This document shows positions 1 through 5,686 of a DNA stretch of 5,807 bases, piece by piece. The notes below the pieces were generated by a model. That model ran no database searches and was not told the DNA's origin. It was given only the letters and a program-made list of their open reading frames with translations. This stretch comes from an uncultured Sutterella sp. (lineage in GTDB: Bacteria > Pseudomonadota > Gammaproteobacteria > Burkholderiales > Burkholderiaceae_F). Position numbers and translations under genes: made by a program. Position 1 is the first letter of the stretch. The number at the start of each line of letters is the position of its first letter. The DNA lies in contig CAAFNI010000139.1 of the NCBI GenBank assembly GCA_900764215.1, positions 1-5,807 of the forward strand, given 5' to 3'.

Positions 1-26
1 CCCCTTCGGAACGGGCTTCGAAAGGA
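1..26 (-). terminator. Possible truncated terminator hairpin after the isomerase gene
   Basis: Read on the minus strand, the bases just after the isomerase stop codon can form an 8-bp stem: TCCTTTCG (plus positions 26-19) pairs with CGAAGGGG (8-1). Two of the pairs are G-U wobbles, and the loop is about 10 bases. The stem runs into the window edge, so the U-tract that would confirm an intrinsic terminator cannot be seen. The position, four bases past the stop codon, is suitable. The stem is modest and could be chance in GC-rich DNA. Confidence 0.3.
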
Positions 27-29
27 CCG

Positions 30-812
30 TTACTGAACCTTGGCGTTCTTGACGAGTTCGCCGAAGTGCTGGTTGACGCGCTGGTTGGTCAGCGCGTTGA
101 CGAGTGCGGGCTTCTGCGCCTCAAAGGTCGGGAAGAGCTGGGCCGGACGCTTGGCGTCGAGCTTCACGACGTGGAAGCCGAACTGCGTGCGCACGGGCTC
201 CTTGTTGACCGTGCCTTCCTTCATGCCTGCAAAGGCGTTGCCGAAGGTCGGAACGAAGGAGCGCGGCACGACCCAGCCGAGCAGGCCGCCCTGATCCTTG
301 TTGCCGCGGTCTTCGGAGAATTCCTTGGCGAGCTTGTCGAAGTCGGCGCCCTTGTTGAGGCGGCTGATGAGGTTCTTGGCCTGATCCTCGGTCTTGACGA
401 GGATGTGGCGGACCTGGTATTCCGTCGGGCCGTAGGCGGCCTTTTCGGCTTCATAGGCCTTGCGGACGTCTTCGTCCTTGACCGGGTTCTTCTTGGCCCA
501 GTCGCGAAGGACGGCGTTGATGAGCACCTGATTGCGGGCGGCCTCGATGGCCTGCTTGACGTCGGCGTTGCGTTCAAGCTTGGCCTTCTTGGCTTCCTGA
601 AGCAGGACGGTCTGCTGCGTGAGGACGTTCTTCACCTGGCGTTCGAGTTCGGCGCCGGCGGGCTGGCCCTGGGCGACGGCGCTGTCGTAGAGCGCCTTTT
701 GCTGGGCGACGGTGACGGTTTCGCCGTTGACCTTGAAGGCCTGAAGCTCGGCGTTGGCCGCACCGGCGGCCATCATGGCCGCAATGCCGAGAACCAAAAG
801 TTTCTTTTCCAT
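30..812 (-). CDS. Periplasmic parvulin-type peptidyl-prolyl cis-trans isomerase (PpiC/SurA-like foldase)
   Basis: The 260-residue product should catalyse cis-trans isomerisation of peptide bonds before proline and help fold exported or outer-membrane proteins in the periplasm. Residues 1-21 are a Sec signal peptide: KK at positions 3-4, a hydrophobic core, and an Ala-Asn-Ala site before Glu22. Residues about 30-125 are a charged, helical SurA_N-like chaperone segment. Residues about 131-222 are the parvulin domain, with the QVRHILVK strand (His136), AKEFSED, DQGGLLGW and TQFGFHVVKL (His214). Both conserved parvulin histidines are present. The size and layout resemble Bordetella Par27-type foldases. 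The start at 812 is preferred over an in-frame ATG at 926 because it begins the signal peptide and has AAAGGA seven bases upstream. The 926 start would put 38 polar residues before it and overlap the yciB stop. The gene lies downstream of yciB on the same strand, with its own promoter-like sequence between. The client proteins are unknown. Confidence 0.93.
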   Translation of the reverse strand: MEKKLLVLGIAAMMAAGAANAELQAFKVNGETVTVAQQKALYDSAVAQGQPAGAELERQVKNVLTQQTVLLQEAKKAKLERNADVKQAIEAARNQVLINAVLRDWAKKNPVKDEDVRKAYEAEKAAYGPTEYQVRHILVKTEDQAKNLISRLNKGADFDKLAKEFSEDRGNKDQGGLLGWVVPRSFVPTFGNAFAGMKEGTVNKEPVRTQFGFHVVKLDAKRPAQLFPTFEAQKPALVNALTNQRVNQHFGELVKNAKVQ

Positions 813-819
813 TTCTTTT

Positions 820-825
820 TCCTTT
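820..825 (-). promoter_or_regulatory. Ribosome binding site of the isomerase gene
   Basis: AAAGGA on the minus strand lies seven bases before the ATG at 812. It supports this start over the upstream in-frame ATG at 926. Confidence 0.75.
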
Positions 826-894
826 ACTGCCGCTGGTGTCCGGCGCCCTCGGGGGCCGCACGCCGCTATCAGGTTGTTGGTAAATGTGCCCGAA

Positions 895-926
895 ATTATA
901 AAGGCTTCGGGCAAAGTGCATGTCAA
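895..926 (-). promoter_or_regulatory. Candidate sigma-70 promoter of the isomerase gene
   Basis: On the minus strand there is an exact TATAAT (plus 900-895) and an exact TTGACA (926-921), but 20 bases separate them instead of the usual 16-18. The TTGACA overlaps the yciB stop codon (925-923). A start site near 888 would leave a leader of about 75 bases. The leader holds a GC-rich GCCC/GGGC inverted repeat, which may form a weak hairpin. The -10 match makes a promoter likely. The long spacer suggests that the TTGACA may be coincidental or that the promoter is weak or activator-dependent. Read-through from yciB is also possible. Confidence 0.5.
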
Positions 927-1531
927 TTCTGCCTAGTGACGGCATGCTTGGTCATGAAGACGCCGATCCCAATTGTAAAGACTAGTGTCAGTCCCATCAG
1001 GCCGAAGAGCTTGAAGTTGACCCACGTGTCGGTCGAGCAGAGGTAGGCGACCAGGAGGTTGATGACGCCCATGGCGGCGAAAAAGCCGATCCACATGTTC
1101 TGCAGTGCGCCCCAGGCGCGATCGGGCATTTCGATCTCGGCCTTGGAGAGCAGAAGGCGGATGAAGTTGCGTCCCGCGACGTTGCCGTAGACGAGGATGC
1201 CGCCGAAGATCCAGTAGAGGATCGTGGGCTTCCACTTGATGAACATCTCGTTGCGAAGATAGAGCGTGAGGCTGCCGAAGACGACGATGACGGCGAGGCT
1301 GATCCAGAGCATCGGCTCAATCTTTCGGCCGCGCAGCATGAGCCAGCCCACCTGCACGAAGGTGGCGGCGATGGCGACGACGGTGGCGATGAAGACAGGC
1401 GCGGTCATGGCGGTGAGGCCTTCGCCCATGAAGCGCTCGGCGAGCGCGATGGCGGCTTCGGGGTCGCCCTCCGCAAGCTTGAAGGCGGCGAAGAAGAGGA
1501 TGACGGGAAAGAGGTCGAAGAGGAGTTTCAT
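923..1531 (-). CDS. yciB: Inner-membrane septation protein A (YciB/IspZ family)
   Basis: This 202-residue polytopic inner-membrane protein belongs to the YciB/IspZ family, which has been linked to septation and cell-envelope integrity; its molecular activity is not firmly known. Family signatures are clear: the N-terminus KLLFDLFPVILFFAAFK, the GRKIEPM loop (69-74), FGSLTLYLRNEMFIKWKPTI (85-104), and TDTWVNFKLFGLMGLTLVF near 167-185. About five or six hydrophobic segments are visible, near 4-19, 46-65, 75-92, 103-118, 145-163 and 175-193. The protein is about 20 residues longer than E. coli YciB. The extra stretch is an acidic, amphipathic segment at about 20-45, between the first and second membrane segments. 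The ATG at 1531 starts the conserved N-terminus, but no good Shine-Dalgarno site precedes it. The parvulin gene follows on the same strand after 110 bases. In many Burkholderiales a bolA gene lies between these two, and it is absent here. Confidence 0.95.
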   Translation of the reverse strand: MKLLFDLFPVILFFAAFKLAEGDPEAAIALAERFMGEGLTAMTAPVFIATVVAIAATFVQVGWLMLRGRKIEPMLWISLAVIVVFGSLTLYLRNEMFIKWKPTILYWIFGGILVYGNVAGRNFIRLLLSKAEIEMPDRAWGALQNMWIGFFAAMGVINLLVAYLCSTDTWVNFKLFGLMGLTLVFTIGIGVFMTKHAVTRQN

Positions 1532-1574
1532 TATTTTGATGAGCGTAGTGCGAAGCGGGATGCGGATTCGGGAA

Positions 1575-1603
1575 ATTTTACCGAAATTGCTCGTTCATGT
1601 TTC
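1575..1603 (-). promoter_or_regulatory. Candidate yciB promoter
   Basis: On the minus strand, TAAAAT (plus 1580-1575; five of six matches to the -10 consensus) has GAAACA (1603-1598; three of six, with the ACA half intact) 17 bases upstream. The predicted start near 1568 gives a leader of about 37 bases. Spacing and location suit yciB, but the -35 element is weak. This is a by-eye call. Confidence 0.45.
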
Positions 1604-1640
1604 CAAAGGAGGTCTTGCGCCTCAAGGCTTGGTAACATTT

Positions 1641-1653
1641 CGAACATTGTTCG
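1641..1653. repeat. Short palindrome, possible operator
   Basis: CGAACATTGTTCG is a perfect 6-bp inverted repeat around one central base, midway between the divergent genes. Such a site could bind a dimeric regulator. It does not match the betaproteobacterial LexA (CTGT-N8-ACAG) or FNR consensus, so no regulator is proposed. A 13-base palindrome may also be chance. Confidence 0.3.
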
Positions 1654-1713
1654 GGCTGTTCGAAACCTTTTCGGCGCCCGGGACATGTATCGTTGTGCAA
1701 TCGGGCGCGCCCG

Positions 1714-1729
1714 GCCGTCATGGGACGGC
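1714..1729 (+). repeat. Inverted repeat in the protease gene leader
   Basis: GCCGTC and GACGGC form a perfect 6-bp stem with an ATGG loop, just after the self-complementary GGGCGCGCCC (1703-1712). It lies 45 bases before the protease start codon and has no T-tract, so it is not a standard terminator. It could be a leader hairpin or an operator. The role is unknown. Confidence 0.3.
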
Positions 1730-1774
1730 TTGCGCCGCGCGTCCGCGACACGATCTGAACAACGGACCTTCGTT

Positions 1775-4528
1775 ATGCAATTTGCTAGAAAAATAGTGCT
1801 GCTCTCAGCCGTCGTGATGATGGGCGCCGCCGCCGGCGGCGCGGCAGCCAAGGAGAATGATTTGACGAACGCAATCAAACCCGTTTCCGTCGTGACCGTC
1901 GAGGGCATGACCGAGTACAGGCTTCCCAACGGCCTGCGCATCGTCCTCTACCCCGACATGAGCAAGCCGACCGCCACGGTCAACATGACCTACCTCGTGG
2001 GGTCGCGCCATGAGAACTACGGCGAGACCGGCATGGCGCATCTGCTCGAGCATCTGATGTTCAAGGGCTCGAAGAACTATCCCAATCCGACCGCAGAATT
2101 CACGAAGCGCGGCTTTCGCATGAACGGCTCGACCTGGCTCGACCGCACGAACTACCACGTCTCCTTCACGGCTTCGGACGACAACATGAAGTGGGCGCTC
2201 GGCTGGCAGGCCGACGCCATGATCAACTCCTTCATCGCCCGCAAGGATCTCGACACCGAGATGACCGTCGTGCGCAACGAGTACGAGATGGGCGAAAACC
2301 GCCCGTCGAGCGTTCTGCTCAAGCGCATGCAGTCCGTGCTCTTTGACTGGCACAGCTACGGACGCAGCACGATCGGCGCGCGAAGCGACATCGAAAACGT
2401 CGAAATCGAGAACCTTCAGGCCTTCTACCGCCGCTACTATCAGCCCGACAACGCCGTGCTGACGGTTTCGGGCAGGTTCGACGCCGACGAGGTGCTCGGC
2501 TGGATCGGCGAGTTCTTCGGCCCGATCGCCAAGCCCGAGCGCGTCCTTCCGAAGGAGTGGACGGTCGAGCCCGCCGCCGACGGCGAGCGCGCGTTCACGG
2601 TCCGCCGTCCGGGCGAGACGCAGATGCTGATGATCGGCTACCGCCTGCCCGCCGCGCTGCATCCCGACTGGGAGCCCGCGGCCATGGCCGTCTCGATTCT
2701 GTCGGACGCGCCGACGGGACGCCTCTACAAGGCCCTCGTCGAGACGGGCCTCGCCACGCAGGTCTTCGGCTGGACGATCCCGGGCGCTCAGCCCGGCTTC
2801 GTGGTCTTCGGCGCACAGGTGAAGAAGGGCGAAGCGCTCGAGCCCGTGCGCGACAAGATGCTCGAGGTGATTGAAGGCGACTTTGCCCGAAAGCCCGCGA
2901 CCGAGCAGGAGCTCGAGCGCCAGAAAGCCGAGCAGGCGACGATGTTCGAGCGCCAGATCAGCGATCCTGAAGCGTTCGCCGTGGGGCTTTCCGACTACAT
3001 CGCGCTCGGCGACTGGCGCGTCTTCTTCGCGGACCGCGATGCGATCGCGAAGGTGAAGACCTCCGAAGTTGACAAGGCTGCCGGGCGCTACTTCGTGCGC
3101 GACAACCGCGTTGTGGGCAGCTACATCCCGACCGAAGAGCTCAAGCGCGCCGAGATCACGCCCGCCCCCTCCGTCGAGGATTATCTGAAGGGCTTCAAAT
3201 TCCGCCAGGAAGGCCGCACGGCCGAAGCCTTCGACGTTGATCAGGACAACATCAACGCCCGCACGCAGTTCGTCGAGGCGGGCGGCGTGAAGATGGCGCT
3301 TCTGCCGAAGAAGACGCTCGGCGAGACCGTCGTCGTGCAGATGAAGTTCCTCAACGGCAACCTGAAGACGGGCGCCAACGCCGCCGTCGAAATGCTTTCG
3401 ACCGCGATGCTCTCGCGCGGCACGTCCACGATGACGCGCGACGAGATCGACGACGCCTTCACGCAGCTGCGCATGGAGGGCTCTCCCTTTGCGTTCACGA
3501 CCGACCGCGAGCATCTCTCGGCCGCCGTGGGCCTTGCGGGCAGCATCCTCACGGACGCCGCCTTCCCCGAGAAGGAGTTTGAAACCCTCAAGCGCCAGAC
3601 GCTCGTCGGACTGCGCGCCAAGTCGGACGATCCGGGCACGCGGGCCCGGGACGCCATGACGGAGCACTTCAACACCTATCCGAAGGGCGATGCGCGCCAC
3701 ACGGAGACGAGCGCCGAGCTCATCGCCGAAGTCGAGGCTCTCACGCTTGAGGACGTGCGCAATCACTGGCGCACCGTCTTCGGTACGGGACGCGGCTACA
3801 TCGCCGTCGTGGGCGACTTTGATCCCGAAGAGGTCGCGGGCGATCTGCGCCGCGCCGTCGTCGGCCGCAAGCTTTCGAGCGTCGTCTACGAACGTCCGGT
3901 GCCCGAATTCAAGCCCGTTGCGCCGGCCCGCATCGTCATCGACACGCCTGAAAAGGAAAACGGCACGCTCTTTGCCCGCGTCGATCTGCAGGCCAACGTG
4001 GCCGATGCCGATGCTCCGGCCCTGGTCGTTGCCGACTGGATCCTCGGCGGTTCCACGGGACTCTCCAACCGCATCGTGACCCGTCTGCGCCAGAAGGAGG
4101 GCCTCTCCTACGGCGCAGGCAGCGGCATCTCGCTTCCGCGCTTCGGCAACCGCACCTATTGGTCGGTGGGCGCCATCGTTGCGCCGCAGAACATCAAGCA
4201 GGCCGAAGCGAGCCTTCGCGATGAGCTTGCACGCGCCGTCAAGGACGGCATCACCGAGCAGGAGCTCGCCGAAGCCAAGCGCGGCCTGATCGAATACCGT
4301 GCGGTCAACCGCGCGCAGGACGGCACGCTTGCCGGCAGCTGGCTCGACCTGATGGAATCCGGCCGCGACTGGTCCTTCTCGAAGGACATGGAGGCCGCCA
4401 TCGAGAAACTGACGGTGAAGGACGTCAACGCCGCGGTCCGCCGCCTTGCGGATCCCTCGAAGATGACCTTCGTGCTGGCCGCCGATCTTGAAAAGGCGAA
4501 GGAGGCCGGCAAGGACTTCACGAAGTAA
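1775..4528 (+). CDS. Exported two-module M16 family zinc metallopeptidase (pitrilysin/insulinase-like)
   Basis: The 917-residue protein should be an exported, probably periplasmic, zinc peptidase acting on peptides or unfolded proteins. Residues 1-25 are a Sec signal peptide (RK at 5-6, hydrophobic core, Ala-Ala-Ala before Lys26); no lipobox cysteine is seen. The N-terminal M16 module carries the inverted zinc motif HLLEH at 89-93 (His89 and His93 as ligands, Glu92 as catalytic base), with Glu169 in RNEYEMGEN as the likely third ligand. An M16_C-type domain follows from about 205 (AFYRRYYQPDNAVLTVSG). The second module starts near 500. Its equivalent of the zinc motif is degenerate (AVEMLSTAMLSRGT, about 537-550), while the substrate-clamp region RLRQKEGLSYG (770-780) is kept. 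This is the usual active/inactive pairing of M16 proteins fused in one chain. The ATG at 1775 starts the signal peptide; the in-frame ATG at 1685 would add 30 residues before it. The Shine-Dalgarno match (ACGGA, 1762-1766) is weak. The gene appears to stand alone before a terminator. Confidence 0.93.
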   Translation: MQFARKIVLLSAVVMMGAAAGGAAAKENDLTNAIKPVSVVTVEGMTEYRLPNGLRIVLYPDMSKPTATVNMTYLVGSRHENYGETGMAHLLEHLMFKGSKNYPNPTAEFTKRGFRMNGSTWLDRTNYHVSFTASDDNMKWALGWQADAMINSFIARKDLDTEMTVVRNEYEMGENRPSSVLLKRMQSVLFDWHSYGRSTIGARSDIENVEIENLQAFYRRYYQPDNAVLTVSGRFDADEVLGWIGEFFGPIAKPERVLPKEWTVEPAADGERAFTVRRPGETQMLMIGYRLPAALHPDWEPAAMAVSILSDAPTGRLYKALVETGLATQVFGWTIPGAQPGFVVFGAQVKKGEALEPVRDKMLEVIEGDFARKPATEQELERQKAEQATMFERQISDPEAFAVGLSDYIALGDWRVFFADRDAIAKVKTSEVDKAAGRYFVRDNRVVGSYIPTEELKRAEITPAPSVEDYLKGFKFRQEGRTAEAFDVDQDNINARTQFVEAGGVKMALLPKKTLGETVVVQMKFLNGNLKTGANAAVEMLSTAMLSRGTSTMTRDEIDDAFTQLRMEGSPFAFTTDREHLSAAVGLAGSILTDAAFPEKEFETLKRQTLVGLRAKSDDPGTRARDAMTEHFNTYPKGDARHTETSAELIAEVEALTLEDVRNHWRTVFGTGRGYIAVVGDFDPEEVAGDLRRAVVGRKLSSVVYERPVPEFKPVAPARIVIDTPEKENGTLFARVDLQANVADADAPALVVADWILGGSTGLSNRIVTRLRQKEGLSYGAGSGISLPRFGNRTYWSVGAIVAPQNIKQAEASLRDELARAVKDGITEQELAEAKRGLIEYRAVNRAQDGTLAGSWLDLMESGRDWSFSKDMEAAIEKLTVKDVNAAVRRLADPSKMTFVLAADLEKAKEAGKDFTK

Positions 4529-4564
4529 GGCCGAGCCTTGAAGGGCTTTTCGCCCGAACACGCG

Positions 4565-4601
4565 CGCCCCGCCGATTCCATGTGGACGGCGGGGCGTTTT
4601 T
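4565..4601 (+). terminator. Intrinsic terminator of the protease gene
   Basis: A perfect 10-bp GC-rich stem (CGCCCCGCCG at 4565-4574, CGGCGGGGCG at 4587-4596) is followed at once by five T residues (4597-4601). The 12-base loop can pair further (TCCA with TGGA). It lies 36 bases after the protease stop codon. A smaller AGCC/GGCT hairpin followed by T residues (4534-4550) precedes it and may be a minor additional signal. Confidence 0.9.
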
Positions 4602-4628
4602 CATCGCGCGTGCGCGCGGGCATACAAT
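4600..4628 (+). promoter_or_regulatory. Candidate promoter of the acetyltransferase gene
   Basis: TACAAT (4623-4628) matches five of six bases of the -10 consensus. At a 17-base spacing the -35 position holds TTCATC (4600-4605), a poor match that overlaps the T-tract of the preceding terminator. The predicted start near 4635 gives a leader of about 35 bases. A promoter is expected here, since a strong terminator lies just upstream. Confidence 0.5.
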
Positions 4629-4657
4629 ATCGGTCGGAAGGTTTGGACTACAACGAC

Positions 4658-4663
4658 AAGGAG
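4658..4663 (+). promoter_or_regulatory. Ribosome binding site of the acetyltransferase gene
   Basis: AAGGAG lies six bases before the ATG at 4670. It is the strongest site in the area and sets this start against the longer frame opening at 4538, which would run through the terminator and promoter. Confidence 0.85.
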
Positions 4664-4669
4664 AAGCGC

Positions 4670-5098
4670 ATGCAGACCGCACTCAACATCGTTCACGGCG
4701 ACTGGAAGACTTATCAGCACGAGGCCGAGCGCGTGCGCGCAATGGTTTTCGTCGCGGAGCAGAAGGTGCCCCGCGAGCTCGAGTTCGACGAGGACGACAA
4801 GACGGCAGAGCACTTCATCGCTTTCGACGCGAGACACATGGTTCTGGGCTGCGCGCGGCTCCTGACGAGCGGCCGCATCGGCCGCGTCGCCGTGCTGCGG
4901 CCCTTTCGCGGCCGCGGCGTCGGAGAGGCCCTGATGAAGGCCGTGCTAGAGCGCGCAAAGGCGCGCGGGATGAAGGACGTCCATCTTGCCGCCCAGGTTC
5001 AGGCGATGCCATTTTACGAAAGGCTCGGATTTGAGCCCTATGGGGACGCATTCGACGAGGCGGGCATTGCGCACCGCATGATGCGGCGCGAGGTCTGA
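4670..5098 (+). CDS. GNAT family N-acetyltransferase (YjcF/ElaA-like)
   Basis: This 142-residue cytoplasmic enzyme should transfer an acetyl group from acetyl-CoA to an amine; the substrate is unknown. The N-terminal part has the pattern AERVRAMVFVAEQ (19-31) followed by an acidic EFDEDD stretch (38-43), which is common in the YjcF/ElaA-like branch. Acetyl-CoA motif A is clear at 72-85: strand RVAVLRPF and then the pyrophosphate-binding loop RGRGVG (80-85). Motif B is near 113-121 (MPFYERLGF), with Tyr116 the likely general acid. The tail FDEAGIAHRMMRR (129-140) is typical of the same branch. The length is normal for a single GNAT domain. The gene has its own promoter-like sequence and converges on the flavoprotein gene with only 24 bases between stop codons. 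I see no obvious terminator in that gap, so the two transcripts may overlap. ElaA, YjcF and related proteins have no settled function, so no symbol is given. Confidence 0.9.
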   Translation: MQTALNIVHGDWKTYQHEAERVRAMVFVAEQKVPRELEFDEDDKTAEHFIAFDARHMVLGCARLLTSGRIGRVAVLRPFRGRGVGEALMKAVLERAKARGMKDVHLAAQVQAMPFYERLGFEPYGDAFDEAGIAHRMMRREV

Positions 5099-5122
5099 CA
5101 AGCGCCGCCCGTCGCGGTCATG

Positions 5123-5674
5123 CTACGCGTTGCGGCCGGCCCTGAAGGCGGCCGCCAGGGCGAGCTTTCCCGAAGAGAGCTTTTCCGCGTCTCCGATGTG
5201 CGTGACGCCGGGCGCGAAGACGACCTGTCGCAGCCGCGTTTCGGGGAAGCATTCGACCCAGCCCTCGAGACCGTCGGCGGCTCTTCGGCAGGCCGATTCG
5301 TCCGTGTCGACCGCGGACGCGAGCAGATAGACGTCGCGGAACGGATAGTCCTGCGGGAAGAGGGGATTCGTGCGGTCGAGGATCGTCTTCATGAGGCCCG
5401 ACATCGCATAAAAGTAGATGGGCGTGGCGAAGCAGAGGACGTCGCTCTCCATCATGGCCTTGAGGATGCCCGCCATGTCGTCTCGGATGGCGCAGGCGCG
5501 GGTCTGCTGGCATGCAAGGCACCCCCGGCAGCACTCGATGTGCTTGTCGGCCGCACGGATGAGCGTCACTTCGTTGCCCGCCTCCCGGGCGCCGTTTGCG
5601 AAGGCTTGGGCCAGCTTTTCAGAATTGCCGCCTCGGCGGGCGCTGGTGGTGAGAATCAGCACGCGTTTGCTCAT
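5123..5674 (-). CDS. Flavodoxin-fold NAD(P)H-dependent oxidoreductase, possible iron-sulfur flavoprotein
   Basis: The 183-residue protein has the FMN_red/Flavodoxin_2 fold and should bind FMN and transfer electrons, probably from NAD(P)H; the physiological acceptor is unknown. Strand 1 with the FMN phosphate loop is at 4-18 (RVLILTTSARRGGNS). The segment ATPIYFYAMSGLMKTILDR (83-101) is the conserved flavin-binding and dimer-contact region, including the PIYFY loop. Between them is a cysteine cluster, CCRGCLACQQTRAC (48-61), that reads C49-X2-C52-X2-C55-X5-C61. This is the compact spacing known from archaeal iron-sulfur flavoproteins that carry a 4Fe-4S cluster. It is followed by RDDM (64-67), typical of this branch. 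No signal peptide is present, so it is cytoplasmic. The ATG at 5674 has a strong Shine-Dalgarno site that contains the stop codon of the upstream hydrolase gene, so the two are probably co-transcribed and translationally coupled. Confidence 0.9.
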   Translation of the reverse strand: MSKRVLILTTSARRGGNSEKLAQAFANGAREAGNEVTLIRAADKHIECCRGCLACQQTRACAIRDDMAGILKAMMESDVLCFATPIYFYAMSGLMKTILDRTNPLFPQDYPFRDVYLLASAVDTDESACRRAADGLEGWVECFPETRLRQVVFAPGVTHIGDAEKLSSGKLALAAAFRAGRNA

Positions 5675-5678
5675 GTTG

Positions 5679-5686
5679 CCCTCCTT
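5679..5686 (-). promoter_or_regulatory. Ribosome binding site of the flavoprotein gene, overlapping the hydrolase stop codon
   Basis: AAGGAGGG on the minus strand (plus 5686-5679) lies four bases before the ATG at 5674. Its first base is the last base of the upstream TGA stop codon (5688-5686). Ribosomes ending the hydrolase would therefore stop on or beside the initiation site, which favours coupled translation. Confidence 0.8.

Larger units (their letters stand above)
1532..1774. other. Divergent intergenic region between yciB and the M16 protease gene
   Basis: This 243-base stretch separates the two divergent genes and should hold both promoters. It contains the candidate yciB promoter, the palindrome CGAACATTGTTCG (1641-1653), and four TTCG tetramers starting at 1639, 1650, 1659 and 1670. 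Nearer the protease gene lie two GC-rich inverted repeats: GGGCGCGCCC (1703-1712), and GCCGTC/GACGGC around an ATGG loop (1714-1729). I found no convincing -35/-10 pair for the protease gene; the best -10-like string, TATCGT at 1688-1693, is weak. No credible small gene is visible, although the reading frame is open across part of it. Confidence 0.6.

Noticed and set aside
813..926. The longer isomerase start at 926
   Set aside because: It would add 38 polar residues before an obvious signal peptide and lies within the promoter-like sequence and the yciB stop region. The ATG at 812 has a good ribosome binding site.
66..1046. A 326-codon plus-strand open frame over the isomerase and yciB
   Set aside because: It is antisense to two well-supported genes, crosses their intergenic promoter region, and has a low-complexity Leu/Gly/Val/Asp composition without a recognisable domain.
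1641..1653. LexA/SOS box
   Set aside because: CGAAC-N3-GTTCG resembles the Bacillus-type LexA site, but that site has four central bases, and betaproteobacterial LexA recognises CTGT-N8-ACAG.
1685..1774. The longer protease start at 1685
   Set aside because: It adds an Arg-rich stretch before the signal peptide, which would prevent normal export, and this stretch contains the two leader inverted repeats.
1805..4561. A 918-codon open frame on the minus strand, antisense to the protease gene
   Set aside because: It mirrors the protease gene almost end to end. Stop codons are rare in this antisense frame because of the GC-rich codon bias. The translation is rich in Arg, Ala, Gly, His and Val with no fold or motif, while the plus strand has full M16 signatures.
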